A program made the translations under genes and the position numbers. A DNA stretch of 64,000 nt from Pseudocercospora fijiensis CIRAD86 (Eukaryota; Ascomycota; Dothideomycetes; Mycosphaerellales; Mycosphaerellaceae): NCBI RefSeq assembly GCF_000340215.1, contig NW_006921532.1, positions 10,453,764-10,517,763 on the forward strand, read 5' to 3'. Position 1 is the first letter of the stretch. Every line of letters starts with the position of its first letter. The notes beneath the pieces are model-generated. The model was given only the letters and a program-made list of their open reading frames with translations, ran no database searches and was not told where the DNA came from. Below, in pieces: positions 47,350-61,289 of the stretch.

Positions 47350-50300
47350 ACTTACTTATTACGACGGTTACAAAGGGCGTCGCGTAAGCTAGTTAGTATA
47401 GTCTAAACCGCCTTTAGCTACGGCTAAGGCGTAACAGTCTTTATAGTCTTATTATTAGATAGCGAGGTATTAACTACGTCCGCTATAGTAGTAGCGCGGT
47501 CTAACTAATCGATAGGGATGTTAGGGAAGTTAGTACCTAGTAATAGTAGCGTATCGGCGTCGCGTATAGCACCGTATAGCTTAAAGTAGTCGGCTATCTA
47601 TACGTTAAGCTTAGCGATCTTATCCTTAGTAGTATTACCTTATACGCCGCTAAGTAGCTTAAAAGCGTCCTCGTTAATTAGGTATAGTATAGGGATTGCC
47701 TATTGCGGCGCGACGCGTAAGAAATCGTAGTAAAGATAGGTTAGCGATAGCGTAAGCGACTCCTTTAAGACCGTAGTAGAAAGACGATACTACTAGGCTA
47801 TCTAGCGCTTAGTTGCTTCGCAGATCTATACCTTAGCTAGCATCTATTAAAGCTAGTATACCTCGGTTGCTACTAACTCGGACTAGCGTATATAGTAGAG
47901 AGCTTGTAAGTTAAGCGTATGTATACTAATTGCTATCGTATTATATTAGTATTGTCCGTAGGCGCCTATAGTGTTTTCCTATAGGGCGGGCAAAGGTAGC
48001 AAGCGTATCGGAAGCGCTAGGAGCTTATACTATAGCTATATAACCGTATTATTAGGCGGTAGTAGCTAAGCTATAGCTAGAGCCTTCGTAGGCGTAGAGA
48101 ATAGGTTAGATAGTAGCGGTATCTTCGACGATAGGCGAGGCGCTAAGAACGGGCTAGCGGTTAGCTTCTAGCGAGTGTTTAACTTAGTCGATAGTAATAC
48201 GCGCAAGGAGTTTAGCTAGATCGCCTTAATTAGCGGGGTAACGGCCGGAGGTTGCGGCTTAGCCCGAGTCGCGAGCTTAGGAGGGAAGATTTTACTAAAG
48301 AGGTACGCGTTAGTAAGGTCGGTCTCGTCTAGCGAGTAGTCGGGTAACAGTACTAGGAATGCGCCTATAGGATCCTAAGTATAGTCGATATTATACTACT
48401 AGTAATTCTTATTCGTTACTATCTTATCGTACTTGAAAATAGTATTGCCCTATATAATACGCTTCTAGACGCCTAAAGGATCGAAGACTAGATCGGTAGA
48501 GACCGTCTTCGGCAAATTATAGAACTATAGCGTTAGCGCGGGCTCTAATCTATTAGGGATAGCGCTGTCCTTAAGCGTCTAGATATAGGCGATAAAGGTA
48601 GATAAGGCGTATACCGGATCGATCTAAGTTAGCTAGCAGACTAGGCTAAAGTCTACTAGGCATTAACGGTTAAAGAGTAGTAGAGGTATGCCTTTGCCCT
48701 TATTAGCAGTATAGGTACCGTTCTAGTAGCGACCGCTACCTATAAGCTAAGTGTACTATTCCGTACGCGACGCATTAGTAGCCTTCGTATCCGTAAGCGC
48801 CTTATTAGTATAGAGGGCGGATATATAGCCCTTACCGCGAAGCGTATAGGCGTTACGGACTGTAATATACCGCTAGGTATAAGCGACGACGTCCTAGGTA
48901 ATAGCTAGGCGACCTAGGTTACGACGGTATAGGTAGGGCAGACTACTAGAATTAAGAGACGACTCGTACTATTTATAGAGCTATATAGCCGACTAGGCAC
49001 TAAGTTCTATACCGATTAGTAGTAGCTAAACTGTATAGTCCTTAAGCTAGGAGTCTAGTAGAGGTAGGCGCACTATCGAGAGTCGTCCGGTAGCTACTAT
49101 CTATAAGAATTAGACTTCGCCGTAGGTAGTTAGGTCGATCTTATAATGCTTCGTCGCTCCGACGTATTCGCTAATAGGTCGCTTGCCCGTCTTCTAGTAT
49201 TCCTTACCGTAGTTACGGTAGGATACGTCCTTACCGTTCTCGCTACGCTTATATAGGACTAGGTAACTGCCTACTATAATGCTATTGCGATATTCTTTTA
49301 GGACGAAGCGGTAGAACTACTCTTATACGAGGTCGACCGTTTATAGGAAGTATAAGATAGCGCGTACTATAAGACCGACGGCTCTATTACAGATTAGAGA
49401 CAGTACTAGCTAGAATCGTAGGTCGCCGGTATAAGTGCTTAAGCTAAGGAAGTTCTCGTATAAGCGGGAGATGTTTGCTAGGAGTCGGTACTATAACTTC
49501 GCGTAGTAGAAAGTAATAGTTAGTAGAAAATTCGTATCGAGGTTAGCTAGGTTAGGAAGCTCCTTTAATTCGCCTATAGTTATAAGCGCTACGTACTCGC
49601 TAAAGCGTATCGCGTAAATCTCCTACTACGTATCGTAACCGTCCGAGTAGAGGTCGGTCCTAAAGATAGAGTATTTACGGGCGTAATCGTTGTTTACGAT
49701 TCGGAAGGAGCACAGTTACGTAAAGAGTAGGTTTTTAAAATCGGTAACTAGCTTACTTATATACTAATGCAATTCGCGTAGAATCTAGAAGCGCCGATCG
49801 CCCGTAGTAAGGTATAGATAGTATAGGTAATGCTAAAGCCTTACTAGATAGTATTCGACGAGTCGCTTACGTAGGCGTAGGCGAAAGAGGTTAGGCAGTC
49901 GACCGTCTACGTTCTCGGCGTATACGTTATATACGAGTTTCGCGGCCTAGATAAAGCGTATATCTTTAGCCTTATTACGCTCTATAGGATTAGTAGCGAT
50001 TAGTATATCGACTTTCTTATTATAGTCCTCGTATTCTATATACTACCGGATTGCCGCTTATTCGGGTATCTCGTTAGTACGAAGAAGACGCTTATTAATT
50101 AAAGTCTGTCGCGTACGCTACCCTCGGAGCCGCCGTCGCTCGAACTAGAGTTCTTTAGAGGAAGGGTCTAGGTATTCTTTATATACCGACTCGATCGGAG
50201 TAGTAAGTAGCTTAGAGGGAGCTAGTACGGGCGCTTGCGGCGAGCCGTTACTCGGCGCCTACGTTAGGGAGGCTAGTACCTATAATAGCGGTAAATTAGG

Positions 50301-52430
50301 AAGGGTATACGCTAGTAAAGATAGTAATTTTAGCGAAGCTAGTCGGTTTGCGGGTATTATTAATAGTAGTGCCGATTCTAAAGCCGAAGGCGTATAAAGA
50401 GGCTGCGCGCTAACGGGATTAGTCGGGCCGCTTTCCGTACCGTTAACCGGGCTACTAGACGCGTAGGCCGCGGCGTTACGGTAGAGGGCAAAGAAGCTAG
50501 GCACGGCGTCCTATAGCTTCTCGGCCTCCGGAATCCTAACCTCTAACGCTTTGCCTTTCTAAACAAACTCCTATTTACCTAAATAGTATAGCGGAGGGTC
50601 GCCGTTGTTAATAAAATAGTCGGCTATAGCCTTATAGAGTGCTCGACCTGTCTATCGGCCCTCGCCTAGTAATACTTTCGCTAATTCTGTTAACTATTTC
50701 TTCTTCGTAGTAAGCGCTATAACCGCCTATATAAACGACTTCCTATCAAAAACGTAGTCTAGATTAACCGCTACGATAACCGCCGGTACGCAATATTTTA
50801 GAAATAAAAACCGTCTAATATCGGAGAGCAGATAGTCTAGATTCGGAAGCACTATCGATAGGTTAGCGATAGTCTAACGCTACGCCGTACTAAACTTACT
50901 GCCCGGCGTTCCCTACGATTGCGGCCGAGCTATTATATCGAGCGATTCCTAATCGGACTCGTCTGCCTTATCCGCTAGGGGTAATAGTACTAAGCTTGCT
51001 ATTAGCGTCCCGTTAATACGACTACGACCTAGGAATAACGGTACGCGTCGTTGTAACAGTTATCGGCCAGCGTCCGTTAATACGTAGTATAGCTCTATAT
51101 CGGATCCGTCCTCGGTAAATATTAGGAAAGGCCGTATATACCTATCCTCGGCGGTATAGCTTAAGACCGTCTAAATCTCGCTAGTACTTAAGCTGCCGTT
51201 AGTAGAAATAAGCTATAGCGCCCTACGAAAGATCTATCGAATATTACCTTCTACTATAGCGAGAATTATAAAGCCTTCTAGCGTCTGCGTTAGATTAGTA
51301 CCGTTTTCCTCTAGCCGCGGTTGTTATAGGTCGAGCGCGGCGTTATCTATCTCTCTACGATACTCGCCGATCTAATCCGCTATTATATCTCCTTTACCTA
51401 CCGAATCCTTTATCGAGTTCTCTATATTCTCTATCTTAAGCGTAGCCGTACGCGTCTCGACCGTAGCGCCGGGCGCTATATCCTTTCTGTTCGTTATATT
51501 CTTAAGCTTATTCGCGAGCGTAGGAACCTCGATCGAAGAGTCTATAGCTGCCTCCTCTCTACTCGCTATATCCTTAGGCCTAACCGCGATCGTAGGAATC
51601 TCGATCGTAGTGTCTAAAGCTATATCCTCTCTACTCGTTATATCCTCTAGCTCCGGCGTAGCTATATAATTCTCGACCGTTTCGTCCTATACTATATCTT
51701 CCTTATTTGTTATATTCTCTAGCTCCGGCGCGGCTATACGACTCTCGACCGTAGTATCTAATACTATATCCGCTTTATTTATTAGGTCCTCTAGCTTAGG
51801 CGCGGCTATATAATTCTCGACTATAGTATCTAATACTATATCCTTATTACTTGCCTTACTCTCTAGCTTAGGCGTAGGCGTTAAGCCGGTAATAAATAAG
51901 GACTGTCCGGCTAATCCTAGACCGTCTAATAGTAGCGGTTCCCCGCGAGGAGCGTTAATCTTACTATTCCCTATCGTAGTGTCCTAAGGGTCTCGATCCT
52001 CGCTTCTACGATATTCCTCCGCTATCGCTCCTTAAAGGAGGTCGAACGTATCGGCCTTATAGTATAGGCGAGACGCGCGTTATAAATCCGACTCGAATAA
52101 TATAACGTTTAGGCGCTTATATCGCGATCGGCGCTATAGAAATTTTTGCTAAAAAGCTGCTACTTTACGATCCCTACGGTAGACGCGGTTCTCGCGCTCG
52201 AGGTCTGTTTCTATTCGTCGTCGGTAATTAATAGAAAGCTCTCTTATCGTAGGATACCGGAAAGATCGATACTAAATAAGGAATAGCCCGCGCCTACGTA
52301 TAACGGTTGCCTAAGTAACGTAGTTACGATAACGATATAAGGGTACGCCTAAGCGGATTACGACTCCGAAGGAGGAGTCGCGCCGCGGAGTTGTATCGAT
52401 TTACGACGAACCGCGAGGGATTGCCTAGCC
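47350..52430 (-). pseudogene. Very long unrecognised frame downstream of gypsy pol
   Basis: The minus strand stays in one reading frame for about 1,680 codons, broken only by stops that fit Gln/Trp codons hit by RIP. Segments spot-checked near 52400-51850, 51060, 50504-50280, 49120, 48600 and 48000-47350 are all in the same frame. At about 51880-51420 the product has roughly six imperfect repeats of about 30 residues, for example REDIALDTTIEIPTI and NKEDIVxDETVENYIA. Later parts are rich in Leu, Tyr and Trp (RTDLYSDGYDT, EYRNSIIVGSYLVLYKR, ISEYVGATKHYKIDL). I recognise no domain. It follows the pol chromodomain in the same direction but another frame, in the place of a third retroelement gene. 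It could instead be a separate element. Confidence 0.5.
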
Positions 52431-55400
52431 TCGCCTTTATCGGCGGAGCTAGCAACCTCTAAAAAAGGCTAGCGAGCTCTCGTCCGCTTTACTACCCTAC
52501 GGAGGGTATAGGATAGCGGTGCCTCCTCTAGAGGGTATACGTTATTATAGATTTTGCGTAGATCGTCCGCGCCTATTAAGTCGTCGACATTATACTATAT
52601 ATTATAGGCGCTCCTATATCCTTTCTACTTTACTAGGTATTAGAGAACGGGCTAGCCTCTTCGGACGACGGTCTATCGCCCGAGAAAGCGCTCGATTTCG
52701 TAAGAATCGCCCTCGTCGCTAGAACCTAGACTGTCCTTAGCTACGATAGGCGGGGGCTCGTAATTAACAGTTCTCTTAAAAGGATCTAGGTCTTTAGGGG
52801 CTTTTTCTAACTACGAAACCGATATTACCGGATAGATACGCATTAATAGCGGCAACTCGAGATAGTAGGCTAGTCGTCCGACCTTCTTAAGAATCGTAAA
52901 AGGCCCTTTAAAACGGTAGCTAAACTTGTACGACTAACCTAGCACTTCGTAACTACGGTATAGGCGAAGTATAATACAGTTACCTAGCTTAAGGAATAGG
53001 GGCTTATACTTGCTATTATACCGTTCTTTTATTTTTACGTTCGCCTAAGTAATCGCGTTCTAGACTTTCTTCTAAATACAGCTACGCGCTGCCGCCCTAT
53101 TATACGGATAGTCGTATAGTATATCGAGCGAGTCGAGATTCGTCCTTACGCCTATAGCAACCTCGTTTAGCGACTAACTAGTAGTCGCATTACGGGAGTT
53201 ATTAAGCGTAGCCTATAGCTATAGGATAAACGTCGTCTAATCCTCGCTAGGATAATCCGCTAACTAGTAACGAATCGCCGTTTCGACCGTTTAGTTAGTT
53301 CGCTCGGATTAACTATCGGTTTAAGGGTAGTAGGCCGTAGACGTAGCTAGCTTCGTACGTAGGCGCGAGAAAACGCTCTTAAAGAAGTCGCTTAGCTAGC
53401 GAGGATTACGATTAGCGATAAGTACTGCTAGCAAACTTATATCTATTAAGCAAAGCCTATCGATTAGAGCGATGCCCTAGTCGTAGGCCTTCTAGTCCTC
53501 TTTACCTAGGACGACTACTACCCGCTTAGACGTCTTACAAGTAATCGTATATAGTATATTAAAACTATCGGTCGTAACCGGCAAGGCGGTTACGAGATCT
53601 ATCGTTATAGTATAGTATAGGCCCTCTATATTCTAGATCGGGTAAAGTTCGCCGTAAGGAGCGTATCGGGGGGTACGTAAAAGGAGACACTAGTAATAGT
53701 AATCTAAATAGAGGCGAAGGTAGCGAGCGAGTCGATATATAAAGAAAGAAGCTTAAATGCGGTCGAAGACGCGCTAAAAGCCTTAGTAGCAACGGTTATC
53801 GTAAGCCTACTCGAAGATCTCGCCTATTAAGGCCCGAGGGATATAGAGTCGCTCGCGCCCTAAAGATTAGTTATAGAAATATAAGAGGCCGTCCCTCTCG
53901 AAGAATCGAATGCCTAGCGGACTATTAAACTTATTACCTACGAATAGGTCCGGATTTTTGCTACCCTTATACCGAACTAGCGTTTTCGTTACCGAAGGCA
54001 TATTAGCTCCCTCCGAATAGAGGCGCTCTAAAGCATTCCGCGCCTACGCTTATTAAACTAGTCGCAAAACCCTAGACTAATATTCGTCGTTATTATACGC
54101 TCGGTTTAACCGACGTCGGAAATCCGGATCTAGCTCTACTAATATCGTATAGAAGTAGGCTACTTCCTCTAGATCGGCCGAAGAGGGCGTAACGTCGGTA
54201 TAGTAAGAGAGCGGGTCTAAGTTCTTCTCGTCCGGCGTTAACTTAGGCGACTCCGTATCCCCTAGAAGTCGACTAAGGGCGTCTAGAACTAGGTATATCC
54301 GCCCTAGACGGTAAACTATATTAACTCGATATTAGGAAAGGAACATTAATGCCCTTACTAACTTTAGGTTCTACTTACCTATATCGGTAGTTATAGTTAT
54401 CGATACCGAGTTAGTAAGACCGACCGCGGCATAGTAGTCTATAAAGATAGTCGTCGGCCTCGATAAAGCATACATTAAATAGCCTACCTTCTTTACTATC
54501 TATACGATTCCTAAGTATTCGAGCTCTATCGGCTAATATCGTATCTCCGCCTAAGTTAGGCCTCGGCTTAAGAACAGAATAGGCTAAACCTTATAGTAAG
54601 GAAACAACTGCGCCTTTCCCTTAGATAGAATAGGGTCTAGGTCCCTATCGATATAGTAGAGTACCGCGCTATAGCTAAACTCTTTAGAGGAATCTATATT
54701 AGCGTATAAGCGATAGTTAGGGTCGAAATAGTATAGGAAGGAGGGCTCGTAGAACATCGATTACAATAAGCGAAACGCTTTTACTAGCTCGTCGCGGTGC
54801 TAATCGTTCTTACCTAGCGTCGTAACGGCGATATACCGGCGACGACTATTGCTAGTAACTAGCGCCCCTTTTAATAAGCGTGTTTTCTCCGCCTATAGAG
54901 GCGCCGCTATCTACGCGTAGTATAGGATATGTTGCCGTAACTAATTAGTTAGACCGAGATAATGCTCTAGCTTCTATACGTTTTCCGGGAACTAAAGTAA
55001 GGTAATCGCTGCGATTTTCTCCTTACTCGTAGCTAGACCGAGGCCGCTAACGTACTAACCTAAAAGGGTCGTAGAGGGGAAGCCTAAGAAAGTCTTCTTC
55101 GGACTAATACTAATCCTTACGGCGTCTAATCTCTAGAAAACCGCTTCTAGATAATCGAGATACTTAGGTAACGTCTGCGAGAACACTACGATATCGTCGA
55201 TATATGCCTACGCAAAGCTGCGATAGTCGCGAAGGATCTAATCTAGCTTCCGCTATACGAATTAGACACTGTTCGAATATCCTATAGTAGCGACCTTGTA
55301 CTATTCCTAGCTACGATAAGTGTTAATCGTTAACTCGTAACGATCCTCCGGCTTTACGCCCTATTAGTAGAAGAAGGTTAGATAGTCTATAGTGCTAATA

Positions 55401-58400
55401 TACTAGTACCCTACTAACTATACAAAGAGATCCGCCTAGAGCGGTATCTAATAGCTATCGGGGATCGTTACCTTATTTAAGGCGCGTATGTCGACTACCG
55501 CCTATAGCTTGTTAATTATACTACCTTTACCGTTAGCAACGCGCTTCTATACGACAAACACTAGAAAGCCGAAGGGCGTAGGCTCGGTTATATACTATAT
55601 CTTCCCTTAGCGGTGCAGGTCGTTATATATCTTATCTACTACTTTACGATCCCTCTTGCCTAGGTTAATTATATAGGAGGGCGGCAACAGATCTAGGTAA
55701 TTTGGCATAGTTAGGATAGGTATGTAATCGTGCTCGGGAATATTAACGACCGTTTAGCGATTAGTAAAAAGCTCTAGGTACCGCTCGACCGCTATAGCGA
55801 TTTAGTCTGCCTAGTTATCGTTACCGTAGATCGTTACGCCTAATACGTACTAGTATTCCTACTACGTATTTAGCATATCCCGCGTAGCCGTAAAAGCGTT
55901 AGGACTCAATCCCGCTAGTCCGTAGTCGGCTACGTCGATATAGTAGGCCCTAGTAAAGGTCCTATTACTTAACGAACTAAGTAGCTATCCGGCTCGAATT
56001 GTTACTAGAGTCGTCGTATTATTACGAATATATATATAAGAAAAATTAGCGTCTACGACCTAATTATACGCCGTTACTAACGGCGGAGCTTATAACGACA
56101 ATCCCTATATATTACTAGTTAGCTAGACTAAGAAACCGGCGTTAAGAATAAAATCCTAGCCCTTAGGGAGGTTACCGCCGTACTTAACTAGCGCGAGGGC
56201 GACCGTACGCGGCGCTAATGTTACGTCCTCCGCTAGCCTTATAGGGCGCTAAACCGACTTCCCTTTCTTGCGCTTAATAGCTACTTTAAAGCGGGCGTTG
56301 TCCTAACTAGCTACGGTAACCGTCCGTACGGGAATATCGATTTTTATTCTCTTTAGAGCAATCGTATCTATACCGACTAGGATTTTTGCCTTTAGTTTAG
56401 GAACTAGGTAAACCTTACGAGTTATTCGTACTAGGGAGACTATACCGTCCGTCTTTGCTACTAGGACAAATATGTCTAATACGACGTATTCCCCGGAGCG
56501 ATGCGCGCCGGCAATACCGCTAATTTCGATCGGTTCGCGTAGCTTACGTATCTCTACGTCCGGGCGATAGCTTAAAACGAAGTCTTTTTCTATAATAGCA
56601 AGCGTATAGCCGGTATCTAGGCAGACCTATATAGATATACTAGATAGTAACAACCGAAGAGGGAAAGTTATATATTGCTAATTCTGGAATACGTAACCTT
56701 GCTAAGCTAACGGAGGCGCCTTCGACTAAATTACTTCTAGGTTTGCTAATACGCGTTCGATAATAGTAGAAGGCGTCGTCGCCCCTATATACTCCTTACG
56801 GACATGCTAGTATAGAAGGTTGCCTAACTTAAATCGCCGCCTATAGACCTTATAAGCGTGCTTCGTAGAGGCAAATAGTTAGATCGCCGCTAGTAGGGAC
56901 GCTTTAGCCTATAGCACCGAGTTTAACGCTAATAGCGAGCAGTCGCCTACGCCCGCAAAGTAAGCTCCTAAGCTCGGATCGGAGTCGTATAGGTCGGTAA
57001 AGTAGTCGGCGTCTTCTCCGGCGTTACTAAAATAGCTATAATTATCTGCGTCGGTTCTCCTATTATCCTCCTAACTATCCTCCCGATAGCCGTCGTCGGC
57101 TTAGTTAGTATTATTTATAGTATCGCCTGCTTTCTTACTATTATCGGCAAAGTTAGCCTACTTACGAGCTCGATCGTTACGCTTTCTATTCTATCGATTA
57201 AATAGGCGCGAATCGACTCGCTTTAGGTCTTTCGAGAGGAAGGTAGGGCTACTACCCTTCGACGGTCCTTTACTATTTCCTACTAGCGGTAGGCGATTCT
57301 ACTAAGGGGCGTTAGGCAGGCGATTCTGCTAATAGGCGTTAGTAAGGCGTAGTAGGTTCGGTCGGTCGACATCGCGGTTCTAGTAGTTAGAGGATGCTTT
57401 TACTAGAGCGAAGCTCGCTAGAGTATAAGAGGCGTTCCCTTCGTATCGGTTCTACTAGGCAGCCTTACTAGCGCGGCTATTGTTCCTAGTCGTAGCGTCT
57501 TAGCGACGATTAGACGAGGACGAAAGTATATACTCCTAAATTAATACCTACTTCTCGTAGTACGTAACCTACTTATCGACCTTTATACGACAATTTAGCT
57601 CGTCTATATTTAATTAGAGGCGCGGGTCTATTCGACGGTAAGCTTCTAAGAGCCGGTTCGATTTCCGTACGCTAGTATCCTTAGCGAGTCGCACCGTCTT
57701 AATAATAAAGTCTATTACTAAACGCCCTAAAGCGATATCCTACCGGTCGTAGCGTTACTTATCGAGGAGATCTATCGCCTTTATCGGAGGGACCTTCTAT
57801 TTCTTGCTAAGATAACGTTCCTAGCGCTTTAGACCGTATCCGCTGCGGAGCTTTGCTCGGTTACGGCTAGAAAGGTAACTATAATACTAACTAAGCGCTA
57901 TCTCTCGAAAGCAAAGGAAGAGGTTAAGATAAACCGTCTCTCGCTCTACGATATAAGTATAATCCTTAGCCGCTTCGATAAAAGCATATACCGAACGGTA
58001 TATTATCTTGTTCCCGACTAAGGCGTAGTCTCCCTCGCCGTAATTCGTAACGCTAAGTAGAGGATCGAAGAACCCGAGATATGCTAGATCGAACCGTAGC
58101 CGCTAGGGGCGGGCGTAGTACCCCTAGATATAACTCGCTTCCGAAACTAGCGATTCCGCGACGTAGTCCCGATAATGCTAACAGTGTCTGCGACGGCGGG
58201 CGTATCTATAATAACTAGTATCTAAGGAGCTGTCGTTATCCGACAAGGATTAATCGGAGTCGTCCGAATCCTTACTATTCTTAATTTTAAAAACCCTAAG
58301 CTTTTTAGCCGCGGGGCAACTAATGCTGCCTCTATACATTCTACTATACTAATTCCACTACTATTCCCGGCATACTGTGTTAATAAATTCCGTTGGTTTC

Positions 58401-58915
58401 CTAATAAATACTATAAGCTTACCGCTTCATTTTAATGTAGATATCGACCTAATTAGTAGTATTGTTATTGCGCAAGAATACAGCGCAGATAGTAGGGCAT
58501 ATAGCGAGTTACTAAGCCGACCCGCTAAGCATCTATTTTCTGCTTTCTTAGCATTCTACGGTCCGTCTAATGCACTAATATACACTATAATCGCATAGCG
58601 CAGAGCTAATACCTAACAAAAGAAGAGCCTTTATCGCTATTGTCGTTGCCCGAAGGAGTGGATATACAAGACTAGACTTAGTTGCTAGAAACTCTTCCTC
58701 CTCTGCCTTTAATTGTAGTAGATTTACTACCGCCTAGCGACGCCTTAATATACGACAATACTAGTAATATTATAGCAATAGAAGAAGGCTTAATATATAC
58801 TAAACGAGATCCAGTAGACATAGCTTTATTATAGGACGTAAGAAGGTAGAGTAGACGTATACGAAGTTAGTCTCGAAGCTAACAATATATACCTTAGTCC
58901 CTACTAGCCCTCTCT

Positions 58916-60757
58916 ATGCCTACGAAGCGACGTACGCCGAAGAGCGCCGAAGACGCTCATTTGCTAGCAAAACAGCTAGAAGCGGAGGTTGCAGCTGCTT
59001 AGGAGTGTAACTAACCTATAAGTAAGAGGAGGAGCTTACGGGCAAGTTTAATAGCAAGTGCTTTAAAGAAGGCAAAGAAGGTCCAGTTTAAGGTTAACGA
59101 GACTCAATAAAGCGATATTAGCTTACTAATAAGCGACACTTTGCTAGAAGGACAGGAAGATAGACAAGAAGGTAGACAAGAAGGTAGATAAGAAGGTAGA
59201 TAAGAAGGTAGACAGGAAGGTAGATAAGAAGGTAGACAAGAAGGTAGACAAGAACTACCCTTTCCGGAAGAGCTAGAGGTTACTATTACACAGGTTATTA
59301 AGAGGGCTAGGAAGCTACCTAAGAAGGCCATTGTCGAAGAAGCTACGCCGGCTTATAAGAAGGCTCCTTCTTCTTCTAAGGCTTCTTCTAAGGCTTCTTC
59401 TAAGGCTATAGAAGCCACTCCTATAGTTAAGAAGGCGGCTAAGCAACCAGCAAGGACCTTACTAGAGCCAGATACTATTAATCTCGAGTTATAGGTCTAC
59501 TTTAACCGTAAAGACCTTAGCAAAGACTATAGCATTATAAACTACAGCGCCGCTAGTATTCGAAGGTTAATCGACACCGCTAAGACTACTATAATAGCCT
59601 ATGCTAAAGCGAAGGGTTTCAACTATTGCTTGCTCCGCCGCTATTGTAAGATACAGGCCTTATTAGTAAAGAACGGTAAGCTACAATCCAAGGACTTCCT
59701 TATAACCGGAGGCTAGCAAGAATAGATAGGCAAAGGTAATAGTATTGTTAGATACTTCCGCTAGATAAAGCCTCTTAGTATTTAGGTCCTTCTAACTGAA
59801 TACTAGAGCTATAGAGCCGACATACTACTTTCTAAGTTAGGTCCGAAGGTTAACGACAAACAGGTGGTGCAGCAACAGCCTTCTTTACCGACTAAAGCCT
59901 CTTCTAATGCTATTAACTTGCCCTCTAGTCTACTACCTCGAGTACCTAAAGGGAGCAAGAAGAAGGATACTAATAAGCTTACTCTGTAAGAGACTAATAA
60001 CCGCCTATCTCAATACGAGGCCATTCGCAAGGCTTATGCCTGTATAGACCCCTAGTATACCCTTAGACGACAGGCTAACGTTGTAGGTTGTTACGAGTTA
60101 ATAGGTTAACACTATAAGCTTACGGTATCAATCCTTAGCTTCTAGAGGGATCAAATAGCTCTTAATAAGCGGTGCTTAGTAGAAACACCAAATAAGAAGG
60201 TTATCGAGGAGATAATGCAGTGCTATAGGCTAAGGCACCCCGAGAACGAGTAAGGCAAGGCCGTTAGCAAAGGCAAGAATTAACAGGCGCTAGAGCCGTT
60301 AGTATAATAGCAATACCATTATTATAGAGCGCCTTAACCGCCTGTTTATCTATAGCCTTATTAGCCGCCGCCGCTACCGCTATATTATTATTAACCGCCG
60401 CCGGCCTAGTAAAGCGCTCTACGGTCGAGTCTACCTATTACGGACGACGAGACCGAGACAGCTGTACTTATTGTCTACTGCCGTTAGCTTCGTACTCGCT
60501 TTCTAGCTATAGCCGTCTCTCTTAGAGACGCTCAAACCTGGATAGTTAAAGAAGATTAGTATATACAAATAATTAAGAATTCAACTAAGTTTAAGGAGTT
60601 AAAGGCTAACAACGTGTCTACCGATAGTGCTAGGTTTAGGCTCGAGACTAAGGTTAATAGGTTCTTGAAGGACTACAGAGCGAGTCGTATTCCAGCTAAT
60701 ATGTCGAGTCTACTAGAGGGTATAGAAGAAGAAGAAGGGCAAGCTATAGCAACCTAA
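58916..60757 (+). pseudogene. Accessory protein frame of the Tc1/mariner-type element
   Basis: From ATG 58916 (MPTKRRTPKSAED) one frame runs 613 codons with only RIP-type stops. The product is basic and Lys/Ser-rich at first, with a 12-bp tandem repeat encoding EGRQ-like units at about 59150-59255 and SSKASSKA repeats near 59370. A middle part (FNRKDLSKDYSIINYS, FNYCLLRRYCKIQ) looks globular, then a Pro/Tyr-rich stretch and a charged, probably coiled C-terminus. No family recognised. Confidence 0.45.
59150..59255 (+). repeat. 12-bp minisatellite
   Basis: About eight to nine tandem copies of GAAGGTAGACAA or GAAGGTAGATAA. The C/T variation within units matches RIP at CpA. Confidence 0.85.
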
Positions 60758-61289
60758 GGAGGATAGCTTTGTAATTACTATATAACACTACTACTACGCA
60801 AGATATACGCAAGAAAATTGCAGATAAGTGAGTCTATATATAATGCTTGTATTCTGTCTATTCACTTTTTCTATAATTAGTCTGCGTAGTGTATATAACA
60901 TACATTTCAATCGCTAGCTTCTCTGTATCGTACCGCTAAGACTCCGCTTCTAGACCCTGTATTTTATCGTGTTTTCGCTTTGACGGCTACACTACATCGG
61001 CTAGCTACGGGATTTATATAAGATACATTTCCTATTGTGTTCTATATATATTAAAGTATTTATTAAAAAATTGGCGTGCCGACACGAGCCCTATATATTG
61101 TGTTCTTTGCACTTAAAGTGTATAGACTCGGCTTCTAAGCGACATAGAAAGCGGAGTCTTAGCACCCTTTACGAAATGTAATCTACTACCTTCTAAGCGA
61201 CACTACTTAGTTAATATAGTATAGATTAACATACTTTCTTAACGAGGTTGTAGCGCCGACTAAGACCTTTCAAATCTATATCTAAACGC

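Noticed and set aside
50280..50504. Stand-alone 74-residue minus-strand gene
   Set aside because: It is only the longest stop-free piece of the much longer RIP-interrupted frame at 47350-52430.
52519..52722. Plus-strand 67-residue frame
   Set aside because: Antisense shadow of the gypsy chromodomain.
59104..59331. Minus-strand frame rich in SCLPSYLPS repeats
   Set aside because: It is the antisense of the 12-bp minisatellite within the plus-strand accessory frame.
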